A stretch of DNA of 6,376 bases. Source: Actinomycetes bacterium (GTDB lineage Bacteria; Actinomycetota; Acidimicrobiia; Acidimicrobiales; Bog-793). Location: positions 1 through 6,376 of the forward strand of contig JAKAOD010000188.1 of NCBI GenBank assembly GCA_021823365.1, read 5' to 3'. The notes below the pieces were generated by a model. That model did no database searches. It had not been told where the DNA came from and was given only the letters and a program-made list of their open reading frames with translations. Below are positions 1 through 6,376 of this stretch, in pieces (position 1 is the stretch's first letter; each line of letters opens with the position of its first letter). The position numbers and the translations under genes were made by a program.

Positions 1-278
1 TGGTACGCGAGCAGCTCCTCAAGGTCGTGCGCGACGAGCTGCCGCACTCGATCGCCTGCCGGGTCGTCGAGCGCGACGGCCGCTATCTGCGCTGCGAGAT
101 CCTCGTCGAGCGCGAGTCGCAGAAGGCCATCGTGATCGGCCGCAACGGCGCCGTCTTGAAGGCTGCCGGCACGGGCGCACGCGCCGCGCTGCCGCCGGGC
201 ACCTACCTCGACCTCGTCGTCAAGGTGGAGAAAGACTGGCAGAGGCGCCCGGAGATCATCTCGCGTCTCGGCTACTGA
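1..278 (+). CDS. era: GTPase Era, C-terminal KH domain (5' end outside window)
   Basis: This is the last ~92 codons of Era, the GTPase that binds 16S rRNA near its 3' end and assists 30S subunit maturation in the cytoplasm. The G domain lies off the left edge. The reading frame is open from base 3 (VREQLLKVVRDELPHS...) with no start codon needed; the GTG at base 27 is an internal valine, not a start. Seen directly: the 'REQLL...DELPHS' entry to the KH domain, the KH loop G-R-N-G at bases 138-149 within 'IVIGRNGAVLK', and the family-typical ending 'VKVEKDW...LGY' followed by TGA at 276-278. The GXXG loop and the helix after it match the KH domain of the Era family, which contacts rRNA. The gene converges on the DinG-like gene. 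I see nothing broken in the visible part. Calling Era rather than another KH protein rests on the combined 'DELPHS' and 'VKDW..RP' pattern. Confidence 0.94.
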   Translation, partial: VREQLLKVVRDELPHSIACRVVERDGRYLRCEILVERESQKAIVIGRNGAVLKAAGTGARAALPPGTYLDLVVKVEKDWQRRPEIISRLGY

Positions 279-292
279 GCCGCGCAGGTCGA

Positions 293-344
293 CCCCGGCG
301 GGGGCCCCGGCGGGGGCCCCGGCGACGAGGGCCCCGGCGACGAC
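293..344. repeat. GC-rich short tandem repeat between convergent genes
   Basis: Two 12-bp units CCCCGGCGGGGG (293-304, 305-316) are followed by a 15-bp variant CCCCGGCGACGAGGG (317-331) and a partial copy of that variant (332-344). Each unit contains the palindrome-prone core GGGGCCCC. The array lies entirely in the 95-bp gap between the era stop and the DinG-like stop, so it is not constrained by either protein. It probably arose by replication slippage. The copies can also pair with one another in RNA, which may add to the adjacent hairpin. Confidence 0.8.
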
Positions 345-359
345 CTCCGCCTCGTCGCC
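336..359. terminator. candidate bidirectional terminator hairpin (no T tract)
   Basis: The arms GGCGACGA (336-343) and TCGTCGCC (352-359) are perfect reverse complements, giving an 8-bp GC-rich stem with an 8-base loop CCTCCGCC. The stem could extend by two further pairs beyond one mismatch. It sits 57 bases after the era stop and 15 bases before the end of the convergent DinG-like gene, where a shared terminator would be expected. No T run follows on either strand, so it would be a T-less or weak hairpin terminator of the kind proposed for high-GC actinomycetes. The function is inferred from structure and position only. Confidence 0.4.
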
Positions 360-373
360 CGGCATCTCGCCTC

Positions 374-2425
374 CTACGACGCGGGGCCCGTCAGGATCCG
401 TACGGGCGCCGACTGTGCCGGTTCACCTCGCGCGGCCGCCTGCTCGTCTATGGCGCGAAGGAACGCCTCCGCCTCCGAGCGGTCGCGGGTCCGGCGCATC
501 GGCGGCAGGGCGCGAACAAGGTCCCAGCGGTAGCTCGCCCTCGCGAGGCGCGGGTCGAGGACGGCGACCACGCCCCGGTCCGACGCCGTCCGGATCAGGC
601 GCCCAGCGCCTTGCGCGAGGAGGCTCGCCGCACGGGGCAGGTCGATCGTCCGGAAGGCGTCGCGCCCAGCGCGCTCGCGACGGGCCTCGGCGAGGGGGTC
701 GTCGGGCCGCTGGAAGGGAAGACGGTCGATCGCCACGAGCGAGAGCGTGGCTCCCGGCACGTCAACCCCCTGCCAGAAGCTCATCGTCGCGAACAGGCAC
801 GCTTCCGGCGTCTCGCCGAAGGCTTCGAGCAGCGCCACCTTCGACCGCTCGCCCTGGACGAGGATCGGGTGGGCGAGTCGCCGCTTCAGCGCCTCGGCGG
901 CACGCTCCATCGCGCCTCGGCTCGTGAACAGGGCGAGGGCACGCCCGCCCGCCGCCGAGATGAGGGCGGCGAGCTCGTCGACGATGGCCTGCTCGCTCTC
1001 GGGGCTGCGCCGGTCGGGCAGGTGCGCCGCGCAGTACAAGAGGGCGTTCCGCTCGTAGGCGAAGGGGCTGCCCACGTCGATCTCGCGCACCTGCCCGGGC
1101 TCGGCCCCGAGGCGGGCGGCGAGACCGGCGGGGACGGTCGCGCTCGTGAGAACGACGGGCATGCGGGAGAAGACCTGCTCGGCGAGGATCGGCGCGACGT
1201 CGATCGGCGCGATCTCGAGCGTCGGGCGCGGCCCGTCCTCGACCCAGGCGACCTCCCCCTCGCCCAGCTCGGCAAGCCGGGCGAGCTGCTCGCGAAGGTG
1301 CCCGACGGCGAGCGAGCTGCGCGTGAGGCGCTGGGCCACCTCGTCCGCGCCCGCCCGCTCCGAGGTGGCTTCGAGCGCCCGGCGCAGCTCGGCACCGAGG
1401 CGCTCGAGCCTGCTGCGGGCGAGCTCGACCGCCTCGCCGAGGGCGCCGAGGGCGCCGGGGACGAGGCGCCGCCCGGGACAGGCCGCAAGGAGGTCCTCCA
1501 GGCGGGCGGCCACCTCCAGGACGTCGTCGGCGGCACGCGCGCCGCTCGAGGTCCCCCCTCTGCCGGCACCTCGGTCGACCACGCCGGGGCGCTCCGGCTG
1601 GCCAAGGGCGGCGCGGGCGCCGAGCGCGGCAACACGGAGCCTCCCCGCGCCGATCTCGACGCCGAGGGTGCGCGTGAGCACCTCCTCGAGCTCGTGGGCC
1701 TCGTCGACGATGAGTGCGTCGTGCTCGGGAAGGACGGCTCCCCCGCCCGCCAGGTCCGCCCCGAGCAGATGGAGGTTGACGACGACGATCTGGGCCTCGG
1801 CAGCCCGCTGCCGCGCCTGCTCGGCGAAGCAGTCGGCTCCCGAGGGGCAGCGCGAGGCGCCGGGGCACTCCTCGGAGCCGACGCTGAACGAGGACCAGAC
1901 GCGCGGGTCGGGCTCCTCGGCGAGCTCGGCGCGGTCGCCCGTCTCGGTGGTCGCGGCCCACCGTGCGACGGCGCGCGCCTGGGCGCCCAGCCGGGACGGC
2001 TCCGGCTGGCCCTCGACGTCGGGCGCATCCCCCGCGGCTGCGAGCGTCTGCGCCGTGCCGCCGGCCTGCATCTCTCGAAGCCGCTGACGGCAGAGGTAGT
2101 TGGAGCGGCCCTTCAGCACGGCGAAGGGAAGCCCCGGGGCGACCGCGTCGGCGACGAGCGGCAGGTCCTTGACCGCGAGCTGGTCCTGCAGGGCCTTGGT
2201 CGCCGTCGCGACGACGACACGCTTTCGAAAGAGCACCGCCGGCACGAGATAGCCGAGCGATTTCCCCGTGCCGGTACCGGCCCGCACGACGAGATGCCCG
2301 CCGCCGGCGAGGGCGGTGGTGACCGCTTCGGCCATCTCGACCTGACCCGGTCGCGCCTCGCCGCCACCGGGCAGGCGGCGCACGGCCGATCCGAGCGCGT
2401 CCACCACCCGCACCTTGGCGCTCAC
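374..2425 (-). CDS. dinG: DinG/YoaA-family ATP-dependent DNA helicase (XPD-like, Fe-S)
   Basis: A complete 683-residue superfamily 2 helicase of the DinG/YoaA/XPD group, which translocates 5'-3' on single-stranded DNA and unwinds forks, D-loops and R-loops. Motifs in order: 'RPGQ' Q-motif-like segment (25-28); Walker A AGTGTGKS (49-56); Ia region 'VATATKALQDQL' (72-83); four cysteines C112, C187, C193 and C199, whose spacing closely matches the 4Fe-4S cluster of E. coli DinG; DEAH box (241-244); 'LTSAT' motif III (426-430); motif V 'FWQGVDVPG' (550-558); motif VI 'QGAGRLIRT' (605-613). Length is near the ~640-720 usual for forms without a nuclease; no N-terminal DnaQ-like exonuclease domain is present, unlike Bacillus-type DinG. 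A Gly/Arg-rich low-complexity stretch lies at about 275-300. The GTG start at 2423-2425 has no Shine-Dalgarno but has a -10-like hexamer directly upstream. It lies 123 bp downstream of recD on the same strand. DinG and YoaA cannot be separated from this sequence alone. Confidence 0.93.
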   Translation of the reverse strand: MSAKVRVVDALGSAVRRLPGGGEARPGQVEMAEAVTTALAGGGHLVVRAGTGTGKSLGYLVPAVLFRKRVVVATATKALQDQLAVKDLPLVADAVAPGLPFAVLKGRSNYLCRQRLREMQAGGTAQTLAAAGDAPDVEGQPEPSRLGAQARAVARWAATTETGDRAELAEEPDPRVWSSFSVGSEECPGASRCPSGADCFAEQARQRAAEAQIVVVNLHLLGADLAGGGAVLPEHDALIVDEAHELEEVLTRTLGVEIGAGRLRVAALGARAALGQPERPGVVDRGAGRGGTSSGARAADDVLEVAARLEDLLAACPGRRLVPGALGALGEAVELARSRLERLGAELRRALEATSERAGADEVAQRLTRSSLAVGHLREQLARLAELGEGEVAWVEDGPRPTLEIAPIDVAPILAEQVFSRMPVVLTSATVPAGLAARLGAEPGQVREIDVGSPFAYERNALLYCAAHLPDRRSPESEQAIVDELAALISAAGGRALALFTSRGAMERAAEALKRRLAHPILVQGERSKVALLEAFGETPEACLFATMSFWQGVDVPGATLSLVAIDRLPFQRPDDPLAEARRERAGRDAFRTIDLPRAASLLAQGAGRLIRTASDRGVVAVLDPRLARASYRWDLVRALPPMRRTRDRSEAEAFLRAIDEQAAARGEPAQSAPVRILTGPAS

Positions 2426-2431
2426 GGGCGG

Positions 2432-2437
2432 ATGGTA
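2432..2437 (-). promoter_or_regulatory. candidate -10 element for a leaderless dinG-like transcript
   Basis: On the - strand the hexamer TACCAT (TAnnnT, actinobacterial SigA-type -10) ends six bases before the GTG start of the DinG-like gene. If transcription begins at that G, the final T falls at -7, the geometry of leaderless actinobacterial genes. The six bases between (CCGCCC) hold no Shine-Dalgarno, and none is visible further upstream, which fits leaderless initiation. No good TTGACA-like -35 is seen 16-18 bases upstream (GCCGAA or GGCCGA), which weakens the call. If real, the gene can be transcribed independently of recBD. Confidence 0.45.
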
Positions 2438-2548
2438 ACCGGACGCTGCTACCGTTCGGCCGGGCGGTCGAGGCGGAGGATGTCGTGCACCACCTCGCGC
2501 AACCGGGGAGCGACCTCCTCGACCGCCGGCTCGCCGCTCGGGACGGCC

Positions 2549-4381
2549 TCAGCCGAACCGGTCCGTGTCGAGCCGATGCTGCAACCCAGACGCCCGTGTG
2601 ATCGGCTGCTCGACAGCAGCGGCCACGCTCGCCGCCTCACCGACCAGCGTCACCCTGGACCGCGCCCGGGTGATCCCCGTGTACAGCAGCTCGCGCGTCA
2701 AGATCCGCGATCCCGGCTCGGGTAGGACGACTGCGACTGCGCCGAACTGCGACCCCTGCGCCTTGTGGATCGTCATCGCGTAGCACGTCTCGACGTCCGA
2801 CAGCCGGCTCGGGCTCAGCTGGACGACGTCCGACCCCCGGTCGAATGCGGCGGCGAGCCGGCCCGACCGCTCCGCGACGACGACGCCGGTGTCGCCGTTG
2901 AACAGCCGCAGGTCGTAGTCGTTCGCCGTGACGAGCAGCGGCTGCCCGGCGTACCAGCCGCTTCGGCGGTCCTCGCCGATGCCTTCCTCGGCGAGCCACC
3001 GCTCGATCCGCTCGGTCCACCCCGCTGCCCCGGCCGGTCCAAGACGGTGGGCGCAGAGCACCCGGAAGGTACCGAGCGCCTCCAGGGCGCCGGCGACGTC
3101 ACCGGTCGCCGCCAGCCCGGCGACCCGCGCCCATGCTGCGACGACCACGTCACGGAGCTCCGTGAGCGCCTCGGGCGGCGCCTCGGCGGCGGTCGCGGGT
3201 ATCCAGCCCAGCTCGTCACCGCCTTGCTCGAGGAGCTCGACGGCGCGCTCGGCGTCCCCCGCGCGCACCGCGGCGGCGAGCTCGGCGATCGCTCCCCCGA
3301 AACGGTGGTTCCGCCGCAGGACGACGACGCTCGGCGCGACCGCCGTGTCGGCTCCCGGCCACTCGGTCGGCCCGACGATGTCGCCGAGGACGACGCCGGC
3401 CTCCACCGACGCCAGCTGCTGCGGATCTCCGAGCAGGACGAGACGCGCGTCGGGTCGGACCGCCGCCAGCAGCCGGTCCATGAGCGACAGCGACAGCATC
3501 GAAGCCTCGTCGACGACGACGACGTCGTGGACGAGCGGGTGCGTCTCGTCGTGGCGGAACCTGGTGCTCGAGTCTGGTCGAGTGCCGAGCAGCCGGTGGA
3601 TCGTCGAGGTCGTCCAGCGCTCGGCCGAGCCCTCGAAGCGGGGTCCGAGAAGTTCGACCTCGTCGCGGACCGCCTCATGGAGGCGGGCTGCCGCCTTGCC
3701 GGTCGGCGCCGCCAGCGCCACGAGCGGCGACCGACCGGTCTCGGCCCGCGCCTGCTCCTCGAGGAGCACGATCGCTCGGGCGACGGTCGTCGTCTTTCCC
3801 GTCCCCGGGCCGCCCGCGATCACCGCCAAGCGCCGCCTGACGGCTGTGGCGGCGGCGAGACGCTGCAGGTTCCCGGCGCCGTCGTCGGGGAACAACCGTG
3901 CCAACCGCTGCTCGAGCTCCGGCTCGTCGACGGCGCGGACCACAGCGCGTGCGCGCTCGAGCAGCGCGGCGGCAACCCTGCACTCCTCGGCATGGAGCCG
4001 GTCGAGGTAGCAGAGGGTGCCGTCAAGCTGCAGCGGTCGTCCCTCGCCGACGAGGGGGCTCTCGCGCACGGCGCCGAGCCAGCTGTCGGGTTCGGGCCAG
4101 GGGAGCTCGGGCGGCGCCGCGTCGCCTTCCTCGGTGCTCGCCGTCCCGGCGATCGTGGCGAGGTCGACGCAGACGTGGCCGAGCCGCGGCGCGCGGGTCG
4201 CGAGCGCCGCGGCGAGCAGGATCCGCTGGTCGTCGATCGCCGCGAGCGCGCCGAGTCGCCTGGCGACATGGACGTCGGAGGCGCCGAGCACGCCTGCCTC
4301 GTTGAACTGCCGCAGCAGCCCGCCGGCCCGGCGGGCGAGGCGGGCGTCGTCGGGGTCGGTCCACACCGTCCTGGCACTCAC
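2549..4381 (-). CDS. recD: Exodeoxyribonuclease V subunit alpha, RecD helicase
   Basis: A complete 610-residue RecD (E. coli RecD is 608), the 5'-3' superfamily 1B motor of RecBCD, which unwinds double-strand ends together with RecB. An N-terminal helical region (1-~170), the part that docks RecD to its partners, precedes the core. Motifs: Walker A GGPGTGKTTT (190-199, K196); Ia 'APTGKAAARL' (225-234); motif II 'VVVVDEAS' (287-294, D291/E292); motif III 'LGDPQQL' (317-323); arginine-containing 'LRRNHRF' (355-361); RecD-typical 'NDYDLRLFNGDTG' (487-499); motif V 'TIHKAQGSQF' (537-546); motif VI 'LYTGITRAR' (566-574). The length and missing N-terminal extension argue against the longer RecD2. 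The GTG start at 4379-4381 overlaps the recB TGA as GTGA and has a Shine-Dalgarno, GAGGGG, 8 bases upstream. The C-terminus 'ITRASGLQHRL' resembles actinobacterial RecD ends, so the gene looks full length. Confidence 0.96.
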   Translation of the reverse strand: MSARTVWTDPDDARLARRAGGLLRQFNEAGVLGASDVHVARRLGALAAIDDQRILLAAALATRAPRLGHVCVDLATIAGTASTEEGDAAPPELPWPEPDSWLGAVRESPLVGEGRPLQLDGTLCYLDRLHAEECRVAAALLERARAVVRAVDEPELEQRLARLFPDDGAGNLQRLAAATAVRRRLAVIAGGPGTGKTTTVARAIVLLEEQARAETGRSPLVALAAPTGKAAARLHEAVRDEVELLGPRFEGSAERWTTSTIHRLLGTRPDSSTRFRHDETHPLVHDVVVVDEASMLSLSLMDRLLAAVRPDARLVLLGDPQQLASVEAGVVLGDIVGPTEWPGADTAVAPSVVVLRRNHRFGGAIAELAAAVRAGDAERAVELLEQGGDELGWIPATAAEAPPEALTELRDVVVAAWARVAGLAATGDVAGALEALGTFRVLCAHRLGPAGAAGWTERIERWLAEEGIGEDRRSGWYAGQPLLVTANDYDLRLFNGDTGVVVAERSGRLAAAFDRGSDVVQLSPSRLSDVETCYAMTIHKAQGSQFGAVAVVLPEPGSRILTRELLYTGITRARSRVTLVGEAASVAAAVEQPITRASGLQHRLDTDRFG

Positions 4382-6376
4382 GGCTGGGGCCCCTCATCGA
4401 GCAGATCGCTCACCGCCTCGACCGCGCCCGCCGGGGGACGCCACGACCAGACCCCGCACGGCTGATCGCCGACCCGGGCGTCGGGGTTCCCGGTCATGCC
4501 GCGGAGGAACAGGTAGTGCGCGCCGGCCAGATGGCGCTCCGGCGCGTAGCCGGGAAGCCTCCAACGCAGGTACCGGTGGAGGGCGACGAGGTAGAGGAGC
4601 GCCTGGAGCGGGTAGTGGCAGCGCGCCATCTCAGCGGCGAGGGCGGCCGGCCGGAAGTCGTACGCCGTGAGCGGACCTTCGCCCGCCGCCAGGCGGTTGG
4701 TCTTGTAGTCGCACACGGCAAAGGCGCCGCCGGGCACCCGCAGGACGAGGTCGAGGCTCCCGGTCAGGTAGCCGCGCAGGCTCGCCTGGATCGCCGGCTC
4801 GGAGAGGCGCGGGGCGTAGACGGCGACCGGGTCGCCTGCAGGGAGCATCGACTCGAGCAGCTCGCCGAGCTCGCCGAGCTCGAGCGCCGCGTGCGGCCGG
4901 TCGCCACCGACGAGCGGGAGCTCGAAGCCGAGCTCGTCGAGCCGGTCGGCGCGGCAGACCTCGGCGAGGCGGAGCTCATCGAGCGCCGGACCGAGCGGCG
5001 TCGAGAGCGCGGCGGCGAGCCCCTCGACCAGCGCCCCGCGCTCGCCGACGTCCACGCGGTGCCACGCCAGCTCCCCCTCCAACCCTTCGCGCAGCTCGCC
5101 CTCGAGATCCGCCGACGCGAAGTCCGTCCGCTCGAGGATCGAGTGCACGACCGTGCCGAAGGCAGCGCCTGCGGGCGCCTCGGCGAGCGCGGCGGGGATC
5201 GACCGAAGGTGCGCATGGTCCCCGTCGCCCGAGGCGGGGAGGAGACCGCCCGAGAGCGCCTCGTCTTCGATTCGTCCCTCCGGCTCGTCACGGCCCTCGT
5301 GCGCCGGAGCGGTGATCGAGCTGTACGACAGGCGCCGCCAGATCGTGTCGAGATCCCTGTCCAGCGTGGCGAGGGCGAGCTCGCCGCGGGCCAGCACCTC
5401 GGGACGGTAGGCGGCGGGCGAGGGCTGGGCCGCCTCGACGGCGATCGACTCCGGCGCCGCTGCGGCGAGCTCGGCGAGGCGCGCCGTCACCGCGTCGTCG
5501 TCCGGGTTCCGGACGCCGACGCCCACGGCGCCTTCAGGGTCGCGTGCGAAGAGGATCCGGCCGAGCGGGGACCGCCCCGCGTCCCTGGCGGGCGCCCACC
5601 AGCACACGACCTGGTGGCGCGCCCGGGTGAGGGCCACGTAGAGCAGGCGGAGCTCCTCGCCGCGATCCTCGGCGATCGCCAGTTGCACGTGCCGAGAGAT
5701 CCCGGGCCGCTTGCCGCCCACGTCCAAGGTGCGCGCGCCGCCGCCATCGGGATCGTGGAAGACGGGGAACTGCTCTGTGCTGCCGCTCCCCCCTCCGATC
5801 CAGGGGTAGGGACAGTAGACGACGGGGAACTCGAGACCCTTGCTGCGATGGATCGTGAGCACCTGGACCGCCGCAGCGTCCGACTCGAGGCGCCGGCTCC
5901 GCTCCTCGGCGTCGGCGTCGCCTCCGGCCGCGCCCCGGGCCTCGGCAATGCGCTCGCGCAACCAGGTCGCGAGGGCGGCCGGACCCCGACCCGAGCCAGT
6001 CGCCTCGGCGTGGAGGAGCTCGGCGACGTGGTGGAGGTCGGCGAGCCGCCGCTCGCCGTCGCGAAAGCCGAGCACCCGGGCGGGCAACCGGGTCGCCCCC
6101 TCGACGGTCGCCAGCAGCGAGGCGACACCGCGCTCGCGCAGGACCGCGGCCCACTCGTGCAGCCGGGCATGCAGATGGTCGAGCTCCTCGTCGCCGGCGA
6201 GCGCCAGCGTCCCGGCGTCCCAGCCGAGGAAGCAGGTGAGCGCGGCCTCGGCGGCACGCGGCCGCGAGGTGGGCTGCTCGAGGGCCGCGAGCAGGCAGAG
6301 CCACTCGGCCGCCGCGCCGGTCGCAAAGACGCTGCCCGGCGCGACGACCACCGCGGGCACGCCCCGCTCGGCCAGC
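4378..6376 (-). CDS. recB: Exodeoxyribonuclease V subunit beta, RecB C-terminal part (5' end outside window)
   Basis: The C-terminal ~665 residues of RecB, the 3'-5' superfamily 1A helicase and sole nuclease of RecBCD. The frame is open to the right edge (LAERGVPAVVV...). The GTG at 6358-6360 encodes the valine of the family motif 'L..RGVPAVV' and is not the start; Walker A, motif II and the true start lie outside. Numbering from that valine: motif V 'TIHRSKGLEFPVV' (169-181); motif VI 'LLYVALTRAR' (239-248); 'SYSSI' linker (346-350); then the RecB-family nuclease domain with 'GTVVHSILE' (H406), 'GSLDLVL' (D537), 'DYKTN' (D551, K553) and 'YPLQALLYLVALHRYL' (583-598). The H/D/D/K catalytic set is complete, so nuclease activity is expected, and the 'GAHYLFLRGM' tail is typical of RecB. 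The TGA stop overlaps the recD GTG. AddA/AdnA-type proteins are unlikely because a recD follows and the C-terminal Fe-S cysteines of AddB/AdnA are absent. Confidence 0.95.
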   Translation of the reverse strand, partial: LAERGVPAVVVAPGSVFATGAAAEWLCLLAALEQPTSRPRAAEAALTCFLGWDAGTLALAGDEELDHLHARLHEWAAVLRERGVASLLATVEGATRLPARVLGFRDGERRLADLHHVAELLHAEATGSGRGPAALATWLRERIAEARGAAGGDADAEERSRRLESDAAAVQVLTIHRSKGLEFPVVYCPYPWIGGGSGSTEQFPVFHDPDGGGARTLDVGGKRPGISRHVQLAIAEDRGEELRLLYVALTRARHQVVCWWAPARDAGRSPLGRILFARDPEGAVGVGVRNPDDDAVTARLAELAAAAPESIAVEAAQPSPAAYRPEVLARGELALATLDRDLDTIWRRLSYSSITAPAHEGRDEPEGRIEDEALSGGLLPASGDGDHAHLRSIPAALAEAPAGAAFGTVVHSILERTDFASADLEGELREGLEGELAWHRVDVGERGALVEGLAAALSTPLGPALDELRLAEVCRADRLDELGFELPLVGGDRPHAALELGELGELLESMLPAGDPVAVYAPRLSEPAIQASLRGYLTGSLDLVLRVPGGAFAVCDYKTNRLAAGEGPLTAYDFRPAALAAEMARCHYPLQALLYLVALHRYLRWRLPGYAPERHLAGAHYLFLRGMTGNPDARVGDQPCGVWSWRPPAGAVEAVSDLLDEGPQP
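4390..4395 (-). promoter_or_regulatory. Shine-Dalgarno of recD inside the recB 3' end
   Basis: On the - strand GAGGGG lies 8 bases before the recD GTG and within the last codons of recB. With the 4-base stop/start overlap it supports the chosen recD start and termination-reinitiation coupling, which would keep RecB and RecD in step for complex assembly. Confidence 0.6.

Noticed and set aside
27..29. GTG as the start of a short 83-residue protein
   Set aside because: The frame is open upstream and the upstream residues match Era; this is an internal valine of the era 3' end.
1438..1461. Short repeat GAGGGCGCC in the DinG-like gene
   Set aside because: In-frame coding repeat ('GALGALGEA' region); no support for a regulatory or mobile function.
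2449..2640. A 63-codon gene overlapping the recD 3' end
   Set aside because: The ATG lies 92 bases inside recD and the first half of the product is a Ser/Arg-rich frame shadow of recD. Only the part after the recD stop looks coding-like; that part is reported as a low-interest finding instead.
611..2725. A 704-codon open frame on the + strand antisense to the DinG-like gene
   Set aside because: Its translation is Arg/Gly/Glu-rich with no recognisable motif, and it lies over a gene with a full set of helicase motifs. Long antisense frames are a usual by-product of high G+C coding sequence.
2765..4465. A 566-codon open frame on the + strand antisense to recD
   Set aside because: Same reason: low-complexity composition, no domain, wholly opposite a well-supported recD.
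4861..4884. 9-bp tandem repeat (CTCGCCGAG) within recB
   Set aside because: Two exact in-frame copies plus a partial one encode 'LGELGEL' in a helical segment; ordinary coding low complexity with no sign of a separate element.
6358..6360. GTG as the recB start codon
   Set aside because: Residues before it (LAERG) continue the RecB motif 'L..RGVPAVV', and the essential helicase motifs I-III are still missing, so the gene continues beyond the right edge.

Overview
This is a very G+C-rich window (above 70% by eye) with GTG starts and almost exclusively G/C third codon positions. It suggests a high-GC actinomycete-type bacterium (Actinomycetota, possibly a deep-branching class such as Acidimicrobiia or Thermoleophilia). 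The lineage is an inference from composition and protein flavour; no 16S rRNA or other taxonomic marker is present.

Layout, left to right: (1) the 3' end of era on the + strand, covering the C-terminal KH RNA-binding domain of the ribosome-assembly GTPase Era; (2) a 95-bp convergent intergenic gap with GC-rich tandem repeats and a perfect 8-bp-stem hairpin; (3) a complete DinG/YoaA-type (XPD-like) superfamily 2 DNA helicase with four iron-sulphur-cluster cysteines, on the - strand; (4) a 123-bp gap with a possible leaderless promoter for that helicase; (5) a complete recD (exodeoxyribonuclease V alpha, superfamily 1B helicase) on the - strand; (6) the C-terminal part of recB (exodeoxyribonuclease V beta, end of the helicase core plus the nuclease domain) on the - strand, running off the right edge. 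recB and recD overlap by 4 bases (GTGA) and are almost certainly translationally coupled. A recC would be expected further right, outside the window.

Together the three - strand genes form a DNA-repair and helicase block. RecB and RecD are two motors of the RecBCD complex, which processes double-strand ends for RecA-dependent recombination and degrades foreign linear DNA. The adjacent DinG-like helicase is of the class that unwinds D-loops, R-loops and forked structures. All diagnostic catalytic motifs within the window look intact, so the system appears functional. I see no mobile element, CRISPR array, tRNA or rRNA, and no clear undescribed system. The points worth a second look are modest: the recB-recD-dinG linkage, the leaderless promoter candidate, the repeat and hairpin region between the convergent genes, and a coding-like stretch in the recD-dinG gap. 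No stretch over 300 bases lacks a gene.
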